From positions 1 to 45,279 of the forward strand of contig JAQTLR010000007.1 in the NCBI GenBank assembly GCA_028714815.1: 45,279 nt of DNA. The letters run 5' to 3'. The position numbers and the translations under genes are program-made. A model generated the notes under the pieces. That model was not told where the DNA came from. It did no database searches and saw only the letters and a program-made list of their open reading frames with translations. Source of the stretch: Candidatus Altimarinota bacterium (lineage in GTDB: Bacteria > Patescibacteriota > Gracilibacteria > BD1-5 > UBA2023). Below, in pieces: positions 1 to 13,400 of this stretch; the first letter of the stretch is position 1; every line of letters starts with the position of its first letter.

Positions 1-244
1 TCACCTCCGTCACCTCGTCCTGGATGAGCTCGGAACCGGAAGAAACCGCATGTTCCGTGAAACGGTCCATGATCTCCCGACCGGTAGCGGAAAGGGTTCC
101 GGGATAATTCTCCACTTTATGGGAAGTAGCAAGGGCCCCACCCGGCATGGCACCGATGATGCAATTCGTCAGTTTATAACGGGAAGCATACATCCCTGCT
201 GGAAGCCCAGCGGATCCAGCTCCGATGATGATGAGATCGTACAT
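1..244 (-). CDS. trxB: Thioredoxin reductase, N-terminal part
   Basis: Flavoprotein that passes electrons from NADPH to thioredoxin in the cytoplasm. Only the first 81 codons are inside the window; the rest lies beyond position 1. The protein begins MYDLIIIGAGSAGLPAG, a Rossmann FAD-binding loop (GxGxxG, with the second motif Ser shifted as in this family), followed by GGAL and HKVENYPG, which are typical of the TrxB/AhpF-C family. The ATG at 244-242 is the only start that keeps the whole FAD motif, and no Shine-Dalgarno sequence precedes it. It lies 17 bp downstream of the PH-domain gene on the same strand. NADPH-binding and CxxC regions cannot be checked here, so a related ferredoxin-NADP reductase remains possible. 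Confidence 0.85.
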   Translation of the reverse strand, partial: MYDLIIIGAGSAGLPAGMYASRYKLTNCIIGAMPGGALATSHKVENYPGTLSATGREIMDRFTEHAVSSGSELIQDEVTEV

Positions 245-261
245 GAGAAAATTTTGTGAAG

Positions 262-822
262 TTATAAAGTGGTCGTCTGTTCCTTTTTCTTCGCTTTATT
301 ATCCTGTATGACATTCCGGATGATGCTCGCGTTATCGATCGGAGATGGGGCGAAGTGCATGATGAAATTGGAATTCTCCGAAGCGGTATGCATGGAAACG
401 GTCCCGAAATTCAGGAGATTCTCGAGAAGCCCCTTGGTTTGCGCATTCACCTCCTTCACATCATCGAGCGAGCATTCGGAAATGGTCCGATTGAGGAAAG
501 ATATCTGCTCTATCCCCCGGATCCGTTGGTCGGTGATGACAAAGAGATCCAGTTCGTTATTGGCCCAAGTGATGTACAGGAACAGGAGATAGACAGACCA
601 ATAGATGATCAGGAATACCGAGAATATATCCCCCGGAATGAAAGAGAATATCGAGGACTGATAGGCAAGCAGCATGATCGAAGAGACAATCAAAAAAAAT
701 ACATACAGCCCCAGATAGAGGTACACTATCCAGTGACGCTTCAGAACGAGCTTCAGCTCTTCGTCCGGACGAAACGTATTTCTGAGACCGGCGAGATTTA
801 TTCCATGGATATCGAGGGACAT
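262..822 (-). CDS. Membrane protein with bacterial PH (YdbS/DUF304-like) domain
   Basis: 186 residues. Two hydrophobic segments (about residues 32-55 and 65-88) make a membrane hairpin. A C-terminal domain with the pattern FVITDQRIRGIEQISFLNRTI and SLDDVKEV follows, which resembles the bacterial pleckstrin-homology fold (bPH2/YdbS-like). Such proteins are common in CPR genomes and their role is unknown. The gene starts 12 bp after the tsaB stop, so the two are probably co-transcribed. It has no UGA codon and no Shine-Dalgarno sequence. Family assignment rests on pattern resemblance only. Confidence 0.7.
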   Translation of the reverse strand: MSLDIHGINLAGLRNTFRPDEELKLVLKRHWIVYLYLGLYVFFLIVSSIMLLAYQSSIFSFIPGDIFSVFLIIYWSVYLLFLYITWANNELDLFVITDQRIRGIEQISFLNRTISECSLDDVKEVNAQTKGLLENLLNFGTVSMHTASENSNFIMHFAPSPIDNASIIRNVIQDNKAKKKEQTTTL

Positions 823-834
823 ACAATGAGAAGA

Positions 835-1404
835 TTACGTGATATTAGGTTTTTTTATGTAGTATGGTTCGATCCGTCGTACCGGACTCCCGATCCTGAA
901 ATTCTTGCAAAATGCATCATATCGGAGAGCTGATTGTATCGAAATCGCACCATTTGTAAAATCATTTATTTCCCCTATTCAGAAGTAGCATCCTGGCGGG
1001 ATATCCGGAATGGCGATGAGTTCCGGAATGGTATCTTTGTTTCTTTGTAGCAGGTACTCTCCCCGATTTGCCCGAAGAAGCATGGGGTAGCTCCATCCGG
1101 ACAGTTCTCCAAGGGTGAAATAATCGATGCTATAGAGCGGGGTATGATGCACAAGCGACAGGGTGTTTACAGTCAGGGTGATGATGCGCATGGCAGTGAA
1201 ACTCCCCGGTCCGTTCACCACGACCACCCCTTCCAGGTTCTGGAATTCCAGACTATTTTTCGTAAGAAACTCCGAAAGGGAGACGAGGAAATGTTCCGAT
1301 TCCCGTCCTCGGAGTTCTATGGATTCCTGCGATACTATATCCTTTCCGGAATCGAAAAGGATATAGGTCGCCGGGAGAGAGATGGTGTCTATGAAGAGGT
1401 ACAT
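835..1404 (-). CDS. tsaB: tRNA threonylcarbamoyladenosine biosynthesis protein TsaB
   Basis: Non-catalytic partner of TsaD in making t6A37 on ANN-decoding tRNAs. 189 residues. The N-terminus MYLFIDTISLPATYILFD and the NGPGSFTAMRI motif (about residues 64-74) match the TsaB/YeaZ fold. The UGA at 979-981 is read as glycine. Past it the frame continues for 47 more codons and ends in EPYYIKKPNIT, which is like the conserved C-terminal tyrosine/arginine tail of TsaB; a standard-code reading would lose this tail. It ends at UAA 835-837. Upstream is the giant surface gene (13 bp away), downstream the PH-domain gene. Confidence 0.88.
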
Positions 1405-1417
1405 ACATTAAGGGAGG

Positions 1418-4400
1418 TTATTTGATCACATATTCCGCATCTATTTTATACAGGATGCTTGTTATAGTGGTGCTTTTTTCCGAATCAGGGAACTTGGTGA
1501 GATTCAGAACCATATACGAACCCTTTGTCGCATAGGAAAGCCCATAATTCGTGTCCAGGATATATACATCCCCTCCTTTCGAGATACCGGCGATCGCCTT
1601 GTGGTTCGCATCCGTTATATATCCGCCACCAGGAAGATCCGGGCTGGAGAGCGTATTTTTCACAAAGGAGAATCCGCTCATCGGAAGGACCCGTATACCG
1701 GTTCCTGTCGCAGCATCCAGACTCGATACCTGTTCCATATCCGACACCGCAGAGATATCGATTTTCTCGGAGAACACCACTTTCTTGTTCGGAGAAAGAA
1801 CCTGGACTTGGAGTGGAGAATCCTTGGTGGCTCCCGAAACGGCAATCTCGAACGATGTATCTTTCAGAGCGATCTTCCCGGTCCGCTCATCCACTATGGC
1901 GATAGTTTTTCCGGACTGTGTCAGTATGACTCCGTTCGTATTTTTTCCGACAAGAGCAAATGCCCCGTTTTCTGCAGTTTTCAGAGAACCCGATCCTGTA
2001 GATTCTATACGGGAAAGAGTACCGTTCCTGAGCCGGAATATATCGATAGGCTCACCACCAAGAACTTCGTTCAGATCTCCCGATATAGTACTTCCGGAAA
2101 GGGACCGTATCTCGGGAACCGGCGGATATACCGTAAGTGTCAGATCCTTGGAGGATATGTTTCCATTGCCATCCTTCGCAAAGAGCCGTATCTTTTTCGT
2201 GAACAATGTATCGAACGGTCCGATATCGAGATTGGATATCGTATTCCCTTTCTTGATCCCATATACCGTAGCAGGATCCAGGCTATCCCTGTCGTTTCCT
2301 ACATCCCCATCTCCATCCGTATCTTTCATGAGATCTGAATCGACCCACACACTCTCCGTTCCCGAGACATCTTCCAAATATGTTGCGAGGCTCAGTGTCT
2401 GCTTCTGATACACCGGCACCCGGATAATATCTCCATAAGTGATAAGCGGCCCCTCCGTATCCGCCTCCTTCTGTGGAGACAGGAGATGGAGCGAAGCGAT
2501 GGTACTGCTCCGGTCTTTCTCTATGGAATAGAGTTTCGAATAATACCAATCGTTCGGTGCGGAAAGCGATACATTGTATTCATCCGATTTATCTCAAAGC
2601 GGATAATATTCGTATGTCCCCGGTCCATCCAGGCGCATGGAGCTTCCATCATAGTAAGAGAAAGAAACGAAACTATTGCTCTCCGCGAGTTCTATTTTCG
2701 TTTTCGGAAGAATAGGCACCCCGAAAAGATCATTGGCATCAAGAGTCTTCTGTTCTTGGGAATCCTTGAAAAGATACAGTTTTCCGCTTTTTACCCAGAT
2801 CTTGGTATTTGCCAAAAATTCATAATTCGTGTTCCGGTCGAAAGAAAGAGTCTGTTCAGTACTATCTCCATCATGCATATAGGAAATGACCGCTCCTCCG
2901 GCATCGGTATACACAGTACGACCCTCGGCGATGATGATAGGAGTCGTTCCGTTCGTTTCCGGTGTCGCATATTGATAGGTATTCAGGGTCACTGTCGCTT
3001 CTCCGCTCGACCGGCCGAAAGAAAGGATATTCTTCCGTCAGATGAATCCCACATGGGTGGTATCGGCAACGGTTTCACTCGAAAGATCCGGTATCATATC
3101 CACCTTATGGATGGCGGTTTTCGGTTGTACAGAAAGAGGATCTTCTCAGGAATCGATCTTATCGAACCGGTCGATGTAATCGTAGTATTCGAACCGGAAA
3201 CGGTTGTCCGCAGAAGGATTTGCCGGCTGGAAGGAGAAATCTATCTCATTGGAAGTAGTGAACGTCTCCTCGAAATGATTCGGAGCAGAAAGGACTCTCT
3301 GCGATCCGCCATCTGGTACCATATGTAAGAAATCCTGCCAGTCGTATACTTTCGGCGAGTCGGAAGAATGGCTCGTAGGAGCATCTTCGGAGAAGTTCTG
3401 CTTCAGATAGAGGCTATTATCCATACGGTAGATGATATCATCATCTCCATCCTTGTCCACATCGCTGTATACAAGATCTTCCTTCCCGTCGACCAGATCG
3501 GTGTAATCGAAAAGCCGGACCTGTTTGTTATTCTTGTCCAGAATATAAATACCCTCATACTTATAGGTAGAAGCGGTAGGGGACGCTTGTGTATCCGATA
3601 AAGCCGTGTCTGTCGGAGACGGAGGCATTCCGCTCGTATCAATGGCCAGGAGTCTATCTGTACTTTCTGCATAGGCAAGCGTATGGAGAGAATCATTCCT
3701 CTTCGTATCACGGACAAAAGAAGCAAGACCCGATTCCACTCCGGCAACAAGGCTATTTCCCATATCCTGTATTTCCTGCGTCTCCGCATCTTTAGCCCCA
3801 TTCTGTACCTGTTCCAGGCTCGGAAGTATGCGGGAATTGGTCGCGAGAATCTTCTGTTTCGTATCATCTTCCCATCCGGCATCCGTGGACATGGCTCGTA
3901 CTTTTATGTTTTCTCCTCCGACAGAAAGGAACGAAGGGGTGGTTCCCGTATCCGGACCATGCGTTCGGAGAAGAGTATCCATCTCGGTCTTCAATCGTGT
4001 CGTTTCCATTTTTTCACCCTGTATATAATCTTTGATGAGACGGAATTTTTCGGTATTCTCTTTCGTAAGATCCTGTATGAATTTCGTCTCGCTTTCCCCC
4101 TGGTACGTCACTGCCTTTTGGAGAGTATCGGCAATCGCAAGAGCCTTCGGATCATGCATCGCACGGATCGTTCCTATATTTTCGGTCAATATATCCTTCA
4201 ATCCTTGGACGGTCACTTCCTCGCTCGAGTGTTTTTCCATATACCGGTTCAGTGCGACAAAATCATGGAGCACCTTGAACGAAAGCCCCTGGAGAAGGAA
4301 CGTCATAGTGTCATTCTTGCTCGGTTTTTTATCCTTGCTTCCCACGTATGCTTCCGGTTTCACGGTCATTTCCACGTGTCATGGGACCGCATTCCGGAGA

Positions 4401-7400
4401 TTCACATCCGGCACGACGATGGATCCGATATTGGAAAGATCGTTCGTGAATGTGTTGACTGGTTCCAAGGTCGCCTTCGACATGGCGACGATGAAATCGA
4501 TATCGGATTCCAGATTGACGAAAGTCCCCACCTTTATGGCATCGATGAAAGAGAGGGAGAAATTTGGAAATTCCACATTGAGGAAATCCAGTCCCGGCAG
4601 TGTCCCCTGTCGTTCCGTGATCTGGGCGATCTGATCCCCAGCTCTCCATTCCGGCACAAATGGATTGATACGGAGAATGCAGAGGATCTTCGCGACGATC
4701 TTGAAGATGTCCAGTACCGCAGCGATCCCTCCGAAGAGCTTCGGGATAGTGGGTGGCGGTGGGAGATCCGGAAGCTTGATGACCGGGAGGCTTGGGAGAT
4801 CCGGAAGGTTCGGGAGATCCGGAAGCCTTGGAAGGATCGGAAGGCTTGGAAGCCCTATCCCAAGTGTCGGAACATCCGGCAATGAAAGCCGAGGCAACTG
4901 CGGAAGCACCATCGGAACGAAATTGAAATGGAACTCCGGCATGAGAATACGGAGCCCTCCACGGATATTGTGGAGATCGAGCCAGATATCCGGCCATTTC
5001 GGGAATTGGATGATCGGGATCTGCGGGATGATCGCAGAGATAAGCTTCATGATGAAATGTTTGAGATCATATCTTTCGTTACGACATACCGCGCATTGCG
5101 CCTCGTATCCGTAAAAGAGGTCCACGATGAGCTGCCAGGATTTCAGTATGGATTTGATCAGGATATAGAGTTCCACCCAGGTACGGAACCGTTTCCCGTT
5201 ATCTCCGATCCATCCTCCCATCATGAATTCTATCGCTTCTATATTACAAAGAAGCTGGCTTGCATACCGTTCCTTCCAGGTAAGGTACTTCTGGAGTTTC
5301 TCCGGAAACCGTTTGTATGATTCTATGATGTTGATGTTTTCCTGAAGCGTCCCGATGAGCGATTCGGTTTCCACTATTACCTGTTTATCCGCACCGCTCT
5401 TGCTTCCGAGACGAGACCATTTATCCTGCTTATCCGCAAGTTCGGTTTTCCATTGTTTGAGGGTCAGTTTCGCGTTTATGAGCCATTTATCCATTTCCTC
5501 AGGGGAAAGCAACGGTATCGCTATATCCACCATCTGGTTCTCGAGTTTTATGAGCGGGAGGTGCGACATGAATTCATACGCTGCCTTGACTCCGGAAACA
5601 TTTTTCCCGAGGGAATTGATCGTTCCGGCATTATCCGCAACGACAGAATTGTATTGTCATCGGACTCATCCGAACGCGCTGTTATCCGTTTGCGATTTTG
5701 ACTGCAGAGATGCCGCATAATCTTTCCCATCAGCGGCTTTCCCTTTAGAAAATACTTCAGGGAAATTCTTGTATCCGGAAATATCGAATCCGGAAAAATC
5801 CGGAAGGATGATGTAGAGAGTCGGAAGGCTCGTGAGCTTATTGACTATCTCCTCTAATTGCCGGGTTGCCCAATCCATAAGGAAATCAGGGAAAGCGGAC
5901 ACCCGTGTATTTTTGATCTTCAGGATATTTCCGAAATCGAAGTTCTTGATGGCCGCAGGATCGATGGAAACTTCGAAATTCGATTCTCCTCCGCCACCAA
6001 GCCCTACTCCGATGAGCGGACCGGCAGAAAGGCTGGGGAGATTTCATCGTGCCATGCTTGCGCTAATCTCCGGAAGATGGGAAATATCTCACGCGACATA
6101 CTTCACAAGATTATTCCTATCCTCTGGAAGGAGTGCTTTGTTTCCTCATTTCTGTACACAGGAATTTGCGTTCACAAAAGAATTGCCGGTATTGATTCCG
6201 AGACCAAGGGAACCGGCATCACCATCGGAACCGTCATCTTTACATCCGACAAGAGGCTTCGCTGCGACGATACAATTCCCTCATGGAACGAGCGGAGAAA
6301 CCGCTGGAGGAGGCATTCTTCAACTTACCATTGGAACAGCACCGAAACACGCCGCTACCCCAATAGCACCGGTAATGGTCGGAGTGATGAAAAGTCGGAA
6401 AAAGTTTGCTGGACTCGTATCACCAAGTAATCCACCAGCATTGGGAAGATTGGTAGTACAGGTCCTCTCCAGTCCGATAGGAGACATGGGCCATACGGTC
6501 GGCAAAGGGATGCACCCCCATGGACCATAGAGAGGGGTTCCGGTAAGTGCCGAAAATACCGGAACACCATCACCCGTACTCAGACTTTTGAGCGGATACC
6601 CCATGACGCTCGGTGTGCTTCCCGGTGCCAGAGGTGCCCAGTTCATCGGCAAAGAGAGACAGGACCCTCCTCAAAAACCGCATCAGAGTCATTTCACCAC
6701 CTCATCGATCTGGCTGTCGATGGCATCGATATTCCCAGAACTGAGTCATCCTATCTCTATATTGCCGTTGCTCGGATTATAGGAAACCACCTTGGAGCCG
6801 TTCGAATCCCCACGATCCGGGATGCTATTCCCATTGCTATCGATATTATACTTTGCCAGTTCCGCATCGGAATACTTTTTCAGTGTCGATGCATCGCCTT
6901 TTCCGCTTTTTATCAACTCGTCGATATAATCGGGAATCCCATTCCCATCGAGATCGATGGTATTTTTCCGGAGTTCTTCCGGAAGTTTGGAATTATCGGC
7001 AAATTTTTTGGATCCTTTCTCATAACTTCGGGCATATGGCTCCACAGACCGCCACATCATGAGATCCCCTCCGCATATATTATTGGGAGAGAGACTGATG
7101 TCGCCATATATATCATCGCCTGGTTCCCCTTTTTCGAGAAGTCCTACCTGCATCTTACCGAATGCCGAAGGAGTGGCGGTTACAAGATAACGTATCTTGA
7201 CCGTCTCGTTTGGAGCAAGGAGAGCAAAATCGAATCCATAATCGAAATCCCCTTCCGTCAGATACTTGAGAGGATGTTGCTCTTCATCCCCTCCATTTCT
7301 CGTCACCGTATAGATTCCGTCCTGTTCTTCCTGAAAGATCGTATGTTCGTTGGAATCGAGATATACCGCATCTCGGAAGGTTTTGCCAGAAGTATTGGTA

Positions 7401-10400
7401 AGGGTGATCTCTACTTGTATCTTATCGCCGGTCTGCATCGTGTCTCCCGAACCGCTCATCATGGGTTTGTAGGATTTCTCGACTTTCAATCCTTTCCCTT
7501 CAGCAAAAGGCGATCGTATAAAGGTTTTTTTACTTCCCCTATCCGAAGTATCCAGGGCGTTGAAGTCCGTATTTCCGGAACCGGCAAGAAGACGGGTCGT
7601 TTCTATCTTGTCGGATATCTCCTGCTGAAGTGCGGTATTCGGAACCCCTTCTGCGTCCGTACCGACACTTGCCGCAATGGCCGTATCTTTCTTTTTTTTC
7701 GAAACCTGATTATCATTATCGGATCGGTAGTTGGAGCTATAATAGACGATATTATCGATCATCCCCTGATTCACCGCTCCTGTGAGACCATCCGGATCGA
7801 GAGGTTTCGGGGAAGTTCCTATACCCTGATCCGGAAATTCGAGTCCAGCATAGGAGAATGCTCCACCGTCGTTCCGCAACTCGCTGGAAAGCCGCATTCC
7901 AAGACCGCTCTCTATGAGCTTTTTCGTAAAAATATGCTCTTCTTTTCCAGCTGTTTCACGGACCGTTCCGTAAAGGATGTTGATTTCCCCAGCATCATCC
8001 ATCGTGACGATATCATCCTTCCCATCATGATCCATATCGAATACTTCCAATTGTTGTATATACCCATGGAGACCATCCGCAGCACTGGATCCATCGACGA
8101 TGATAGGAGCGATGCGCGCAAATTTTCCTTCGGTATTATCGAGAATGACGAGTTTTCCTTTCGAATCGGTCAAAACGATATCATCGTACCCGTCACCGAA
8201 AAGGTCGCCTACTCATTTCCGTCACTTCCCCACATCCGAAACATAGGCAAGATACCCCATATCCTTGAAAGATCCGGAATAATTCATGAGAAGCTGGATC
8301 TTCCCGCTTTGGTAGAATATGACTATATCCGGCACTCCATCGCCATTCACATCGATTTTTTTGTATGATTCAATCTGCTCCCCGTTCCCGACGGAAATCT
8401 GGGTTCCTATAGTCCGATCGAAGTTGCTCGTCGTCGAAATTCTCGGAAGATGCGAAACGGCATCTCAGAGGGTGATGGTCGAAAATGTCTGGTAAAACTT
8501 CGTGGCATTACCGATCGTGGTCCCCGCAGCCGCTTCAAGAAGCATCCGGTTCGTATCTTCCCATCCGATACCGGTTTTTTTCGGGTAATCCTCCAGTCCG
8601 GCCGGTCCGGACTTCGCCATATATGCGGGATCCGGATCCCCTATCTCACCAGCGCTTGTGTCTTTGAATGCGAACATCACCCCTTCGGATCCCATGGAAG
8701 ATATCCCGAGATGTGTCTTATGGGAAACATACCTATTGGAGATCGCCTCGAGCACCATCCGGTTCTTGTGTGCAGAAAGGGCTGTTTCGAGTCCCGAAGA
8801 AGAAACTGTCTCTATGGAATCGCTCGAAAATTTGATACCCAGATATCCTACCTGAGCTCCATTGGAAACGATCCGGATGCCGAGAAGATTGGATGTCACG
8901 GTATCATCAAGCTCCAGATCGATCCCAGGATATTTCTCTATTTTTCCATTCGCATCGATCCGAAGAAGCGGGATCCGGTTAGCCGAGAACAACGCAAGCC
9001 CTCCGTTTTCCGCCATGGAAGCGTTTCCATCGAACCCCTTCATGAAAACGGTCGTTCGAGGGGAGATTTCACAGTTGGAAATATCGTTTCCGGAACCCGT
9101 GCACGGAAGATACGATGTAGCATTCGGATCGATATCGAGCCAGGCGCGGGCAATATACTCCTTACGATAGGAATCATAGAAAGCGATATAGCTTTTCGTC
9201 CCGTCGTTTCCGACGGTTGTCTGGAGGGATTCCGTATCATCCGCTCCCTTTACAGGAGTGTATTTCCCCGCTGGGGTAAATCCGAACATATCCTGTTCTT
9301 TCCACGGATTATTCAAAAGAGTGGTAACCGCGAGAGACTTGGAATCATGATTGAAGAGTATCTCCCCTCCGAGATAGCCCTCTGTCGTCACATCCCCATA
9401 TTCTCCTCCAAGAAGGACGCTGTATTGCGCGTCATAGCGCATGGCATCGAGTTTCGATTTATTGAAGATATAGTAGGTATCAAAAGGAGTGACATTCTGG
9501 GACATTCCTGTTATGGTAAGCGTCTTACCGGATGTATCAGCAACGGTGAAACTATTGGATTCGAGTCCTGGGGTCACGGTTCCTATGACATACGCCTTTC
9601 ATGGAAGGTCCGTGGCTCCTATGTCGAAATCAAGAATACCATCAACGAAAGAATAACCCGTTCCGGAAAGTGTCGCATATTTCTTGGATTCCTCAGGGAT
9701 GTTGAGAGAAAGGCGATATCCCGGAGCATTGTAGGCGATATTTCCATATCGGTCATAGAGCGTAGCTCGGGTATTGTCCAGATTCGACTCTTTTGCCTCT
9801 ATGCGATCTTCTTTTTTCGCGAAAGCGAAACTCATCGGAACATCCGGAAGGACGGTTATAATATTCCCTTCGACCATGTCGATACCCGGAATCTGCGCCT
9901 GGATACGGAGATTTTTTTCCGCAACGTATCCTGGAGTAAGGTCGATATCCGAATCGGAAACCCCATTGGTGATATGTACGAACGGAGTACTGAGCGTTCC
10001 GGAAAGTTTCGGGAAATCGAGGGAAAGGATCCCATTATACCCATCTAACACCTGATTGCTCTTATCCAATACCTTGACATGCACCGCGTGTTTTCCCTTT
10101 CCTGCCACTATATGTTCCTTATCTGCAACTTCTATTGAAACCTTCGCGAAATCTATCGATCGGAGCACTACCGGATCAGAAGCGACATTTGCGCTATCGA
10201 TACGGAACGAAAGATCCATAGAACCGTTCGGGTTCGCATTGGTGATATCGAAACTGGTATATCCCTGGATGACATTCTTCGATATGGTACTGCTCGGAGC
10301 CTTTCCTTCTTCCATAAAACCAGCGCCTCCCGATACGGACCCGCCGAGCTTATACACTTCCCCCTGAGCGAGATTCCCGAAAGCATCGAGGATCCTGACA

Positions 10401-13400
10401 AGAACAGTCGTTTTTTCCCCCGCAATGAAGATGTTGGAGGAAGGAGTCACCTCTATTTTTGTCGGCAATGCAGGAAGCACGGTGATTGTCGTGAACCCTT
10501 TGACCCCTTTCTGGTCTATGAACTCGAAACGGTATGTTCCCGCTTTCGAAAGAAGCGACGTATCACGGAACAGGTATTCGTTTTTCCCGATATTGATAGG
10601 ATCGCGCAAAAGCGTATTATCGATATCGTCATATATCCGAAGCGTGTATGGAAGGTTTTCAGAAAGTACGATCTGATCCTTATTGAGTTTCTTCAGATTG
10701 AAAAGGATGCCGTTCGGATTCCCCGCCTCGATGACCGAATTGGATGCGAACGGAAGTTCCCCGTTCTTTGTTTTGGATTGCACGGAAACACGTTCGGAAC
10801 GTACCGAAATCGTCACCGGTGCTGATTTCTTATCGACGATCACCTTTCCATAATGGTCCTTCGTCGTGATATGCACGTCGAAAACAGCATCGATATCATC
10901 ATTTTTGGTAGAGAAACTGTAGTTTGCAAGACCGTTCTGGGCACGGACTTCCATCGGTTTGAAGTTGATATACGGGGTGATGTTGGTGATATTGGCGGTC
11001 ATAGCATCCCCTTCCCGATCATAGACGACCTTGGAACCGATGTCTTTGTTTCAGGAGAGCACCGTCAGTTTCTTGATATCAAAAGAAACAGTATTGAAAC
11101 TGTCGATATCGATGATCTTTCCGCCCTTCGTGAGTTCCGCCTCGAGCGGTACCGTTTCACCATACCCGAAAATCTTTTCCGGATTCCGGAGCTTCAATTC
11201 CCCGCTGCCGATGATCTCATATCCGTCCAATATACCATTCTTATTCGCATCAAGGGCATTCGCGGGAGTCGAAAAAACACTCGGGGTCTTGCCTGAGCCC
11301 ACTGTTTTCCCATTGGACCCACTACAGCTTCCCGCACTGATGGTAGGAGGAAGGATGGTTCAGAGCCAACAGAATATAGCCGGTAGCCATTCCCAGATAG
11401 GGACTCATTCCGGAGGTCCGCACTTGAATTCCGGTTCGCTGGACACATTGGATATATTGCTTCCATCGATAAGCCCATGATAATTATTCACCTGATCCAG
11501 GATATCGGACACTTCCTTCGGAGGAGGGAGCTTCGCTTCCGGATCCACCTTAAGATACATATTCCGGGCATCCCCGGGCGCTCCAAGGTAGGCGATTTCG
11601 TAATCATTCTTCTTATCGTCCGCGCTTATTTTCTGTTCCCCATCGATATTAAGGCTTCGTTCCAGCGTGCTCGAGTACTTGAGTGTGGCATTTTTCATGT
11701 TGTTCCAGATCACTCATTCTATGACTGCATTCAACGCTTTTTCATCTGCGCTCAATATCCCATAGAGATCGATATTGCCGCCAAGTGCTCTGATCTCCGC
11801 TGTCTTGTCATCCAGAAGCTTCTTGATCTTGGCTGTTGCACCAGGATAATCGAGTTCGGATCCAGAGAGGACGATACGGAAAAAATTCGGATAAACCACT
11901 TTTTTGTAATCCAGGTTTTTATCCAGATAATCCACATACCGGTCGCGATCGGACGGGAGAGAAGGGGTGATCATCTCCTTGAGCTCGGTACCGTATTCCT
12001 CATCGGTCGGGGATTTATGCTCCAGGATATTTCCAGGAAGCGTCTTGAAACTATAGACCTTCTCATAATTCACGACACCCGCAGCCTCGGCACAAAACCC
12101 TCCGGATTGTTTGACGATCTTTCCGTCCAATTCGAGCTTGGAAAGCGTACAGGGTTCCGTAGGAAGGTTCTTGCTGTAGGTATAGTAATCGCTATATGAT
12201 GGGAGAGACTGGTGTACGGTGATACAACTGAAACGGGATCCATTCGTTTCCAACGGCCAGCTCGTTTTATTGCCAAGAGCATCTATTTCCGTATACGGCT
12301 GCAACAGCATGTTATTATCCAGACAATCCAAAGGGGTTGCCGTATGGAGCGGCGAAGCGGAGTCCAATTCCTTGGATCCCGCGATATCGTAGAGCGGTTT
12401 TACGAAATTCTTATATGAATGGGATTTCAGTACCACTTCCCCGGACTGTACCTTGCTCTGATCGAAATTCAACAAAGAGTTCCCTCACCAATAGGAGATG
12501 GTTGCCGCAACACTATTCGGGAAACACCGCCCATTCGGGAGATCTGCTTGAAGAAGATTAGCATCGGGCTCAGCATTCTTCACATCATATCCGCGATTCG
12601 ACTCCACCGTGAGAGTGCTTCCCCGGACGATGCTACACTGTTTCATATCGGAAACCACACCCGCTTCCTGTCAGAAGAAGTAATTCTTGTAGAGTTTCGT
12701 ATTGCTGGTCGATGTGGTAGTTCAGGCGGTGCTCGTGGAAGTGGCAGATCAAATTCAAGTAATGCCACCATCGGTAGCACCATTTCAGTCGGAATAGGTA
12801 GTCGTTGTGACCCGATATGACGTAGCGATCTTCAGAGGCTCTGCGAGCGTATTCCGAAGCAGGCTGTCTATCGCCCCTTCCATGGAAGTATTCGCATCCT
12901 TGAGAACGGTTCTCATGAAAAGATCCTTCTTCGAGATCACTACCGGAACGCTGTCTACCCGGACATTGTCCCCGTCGCCGTATCGGCCGGCATTGTGGAT
13001 ATATCGGAGGACATCCCCCATGTATTTCGCATTCAATACCTCGAAAAACTGTTTCACCGATTTTTCTATGATATCCTTCGTCGTGATATCCGGAGCCTTG
13101 GAGATATCCATGGTGGAACCGGAATAGGCATCGAGAATGGATCGGATATTCGGATCTTTTACCGAGTCGCCGTTCAGGCTATAGAAGTCCTGCGAAGCAT
13201 CATAGAGCTTCTTGGCAAGATATTTATTGAAACGGTTGTACGCGATATCCTCGATATTTTCGAGGTACAGATTATAGGATTTCCACATCTCAGGACTGCT
13301 CGTTTCCTGGTCATGGAACGTGTCCATATAGAACACTCGCGGTTCCTGCGGAGTGTTTTCGGCAGAGAAAAGCCCCTGCTTATTGTAGAAATCGTGCGTC

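Noticed and set aside
262-933. Overlapping plus-strand open frames opposite the PH-domain gene
   Set aside because: No recognisable content; the minus strand has membrane helices and a domain pattern.
4760-4860. Short repeats resembling a CRISPR array
   Set aside because: The repeats are contiguous codons for LPxLP units with no spacers of constant length.
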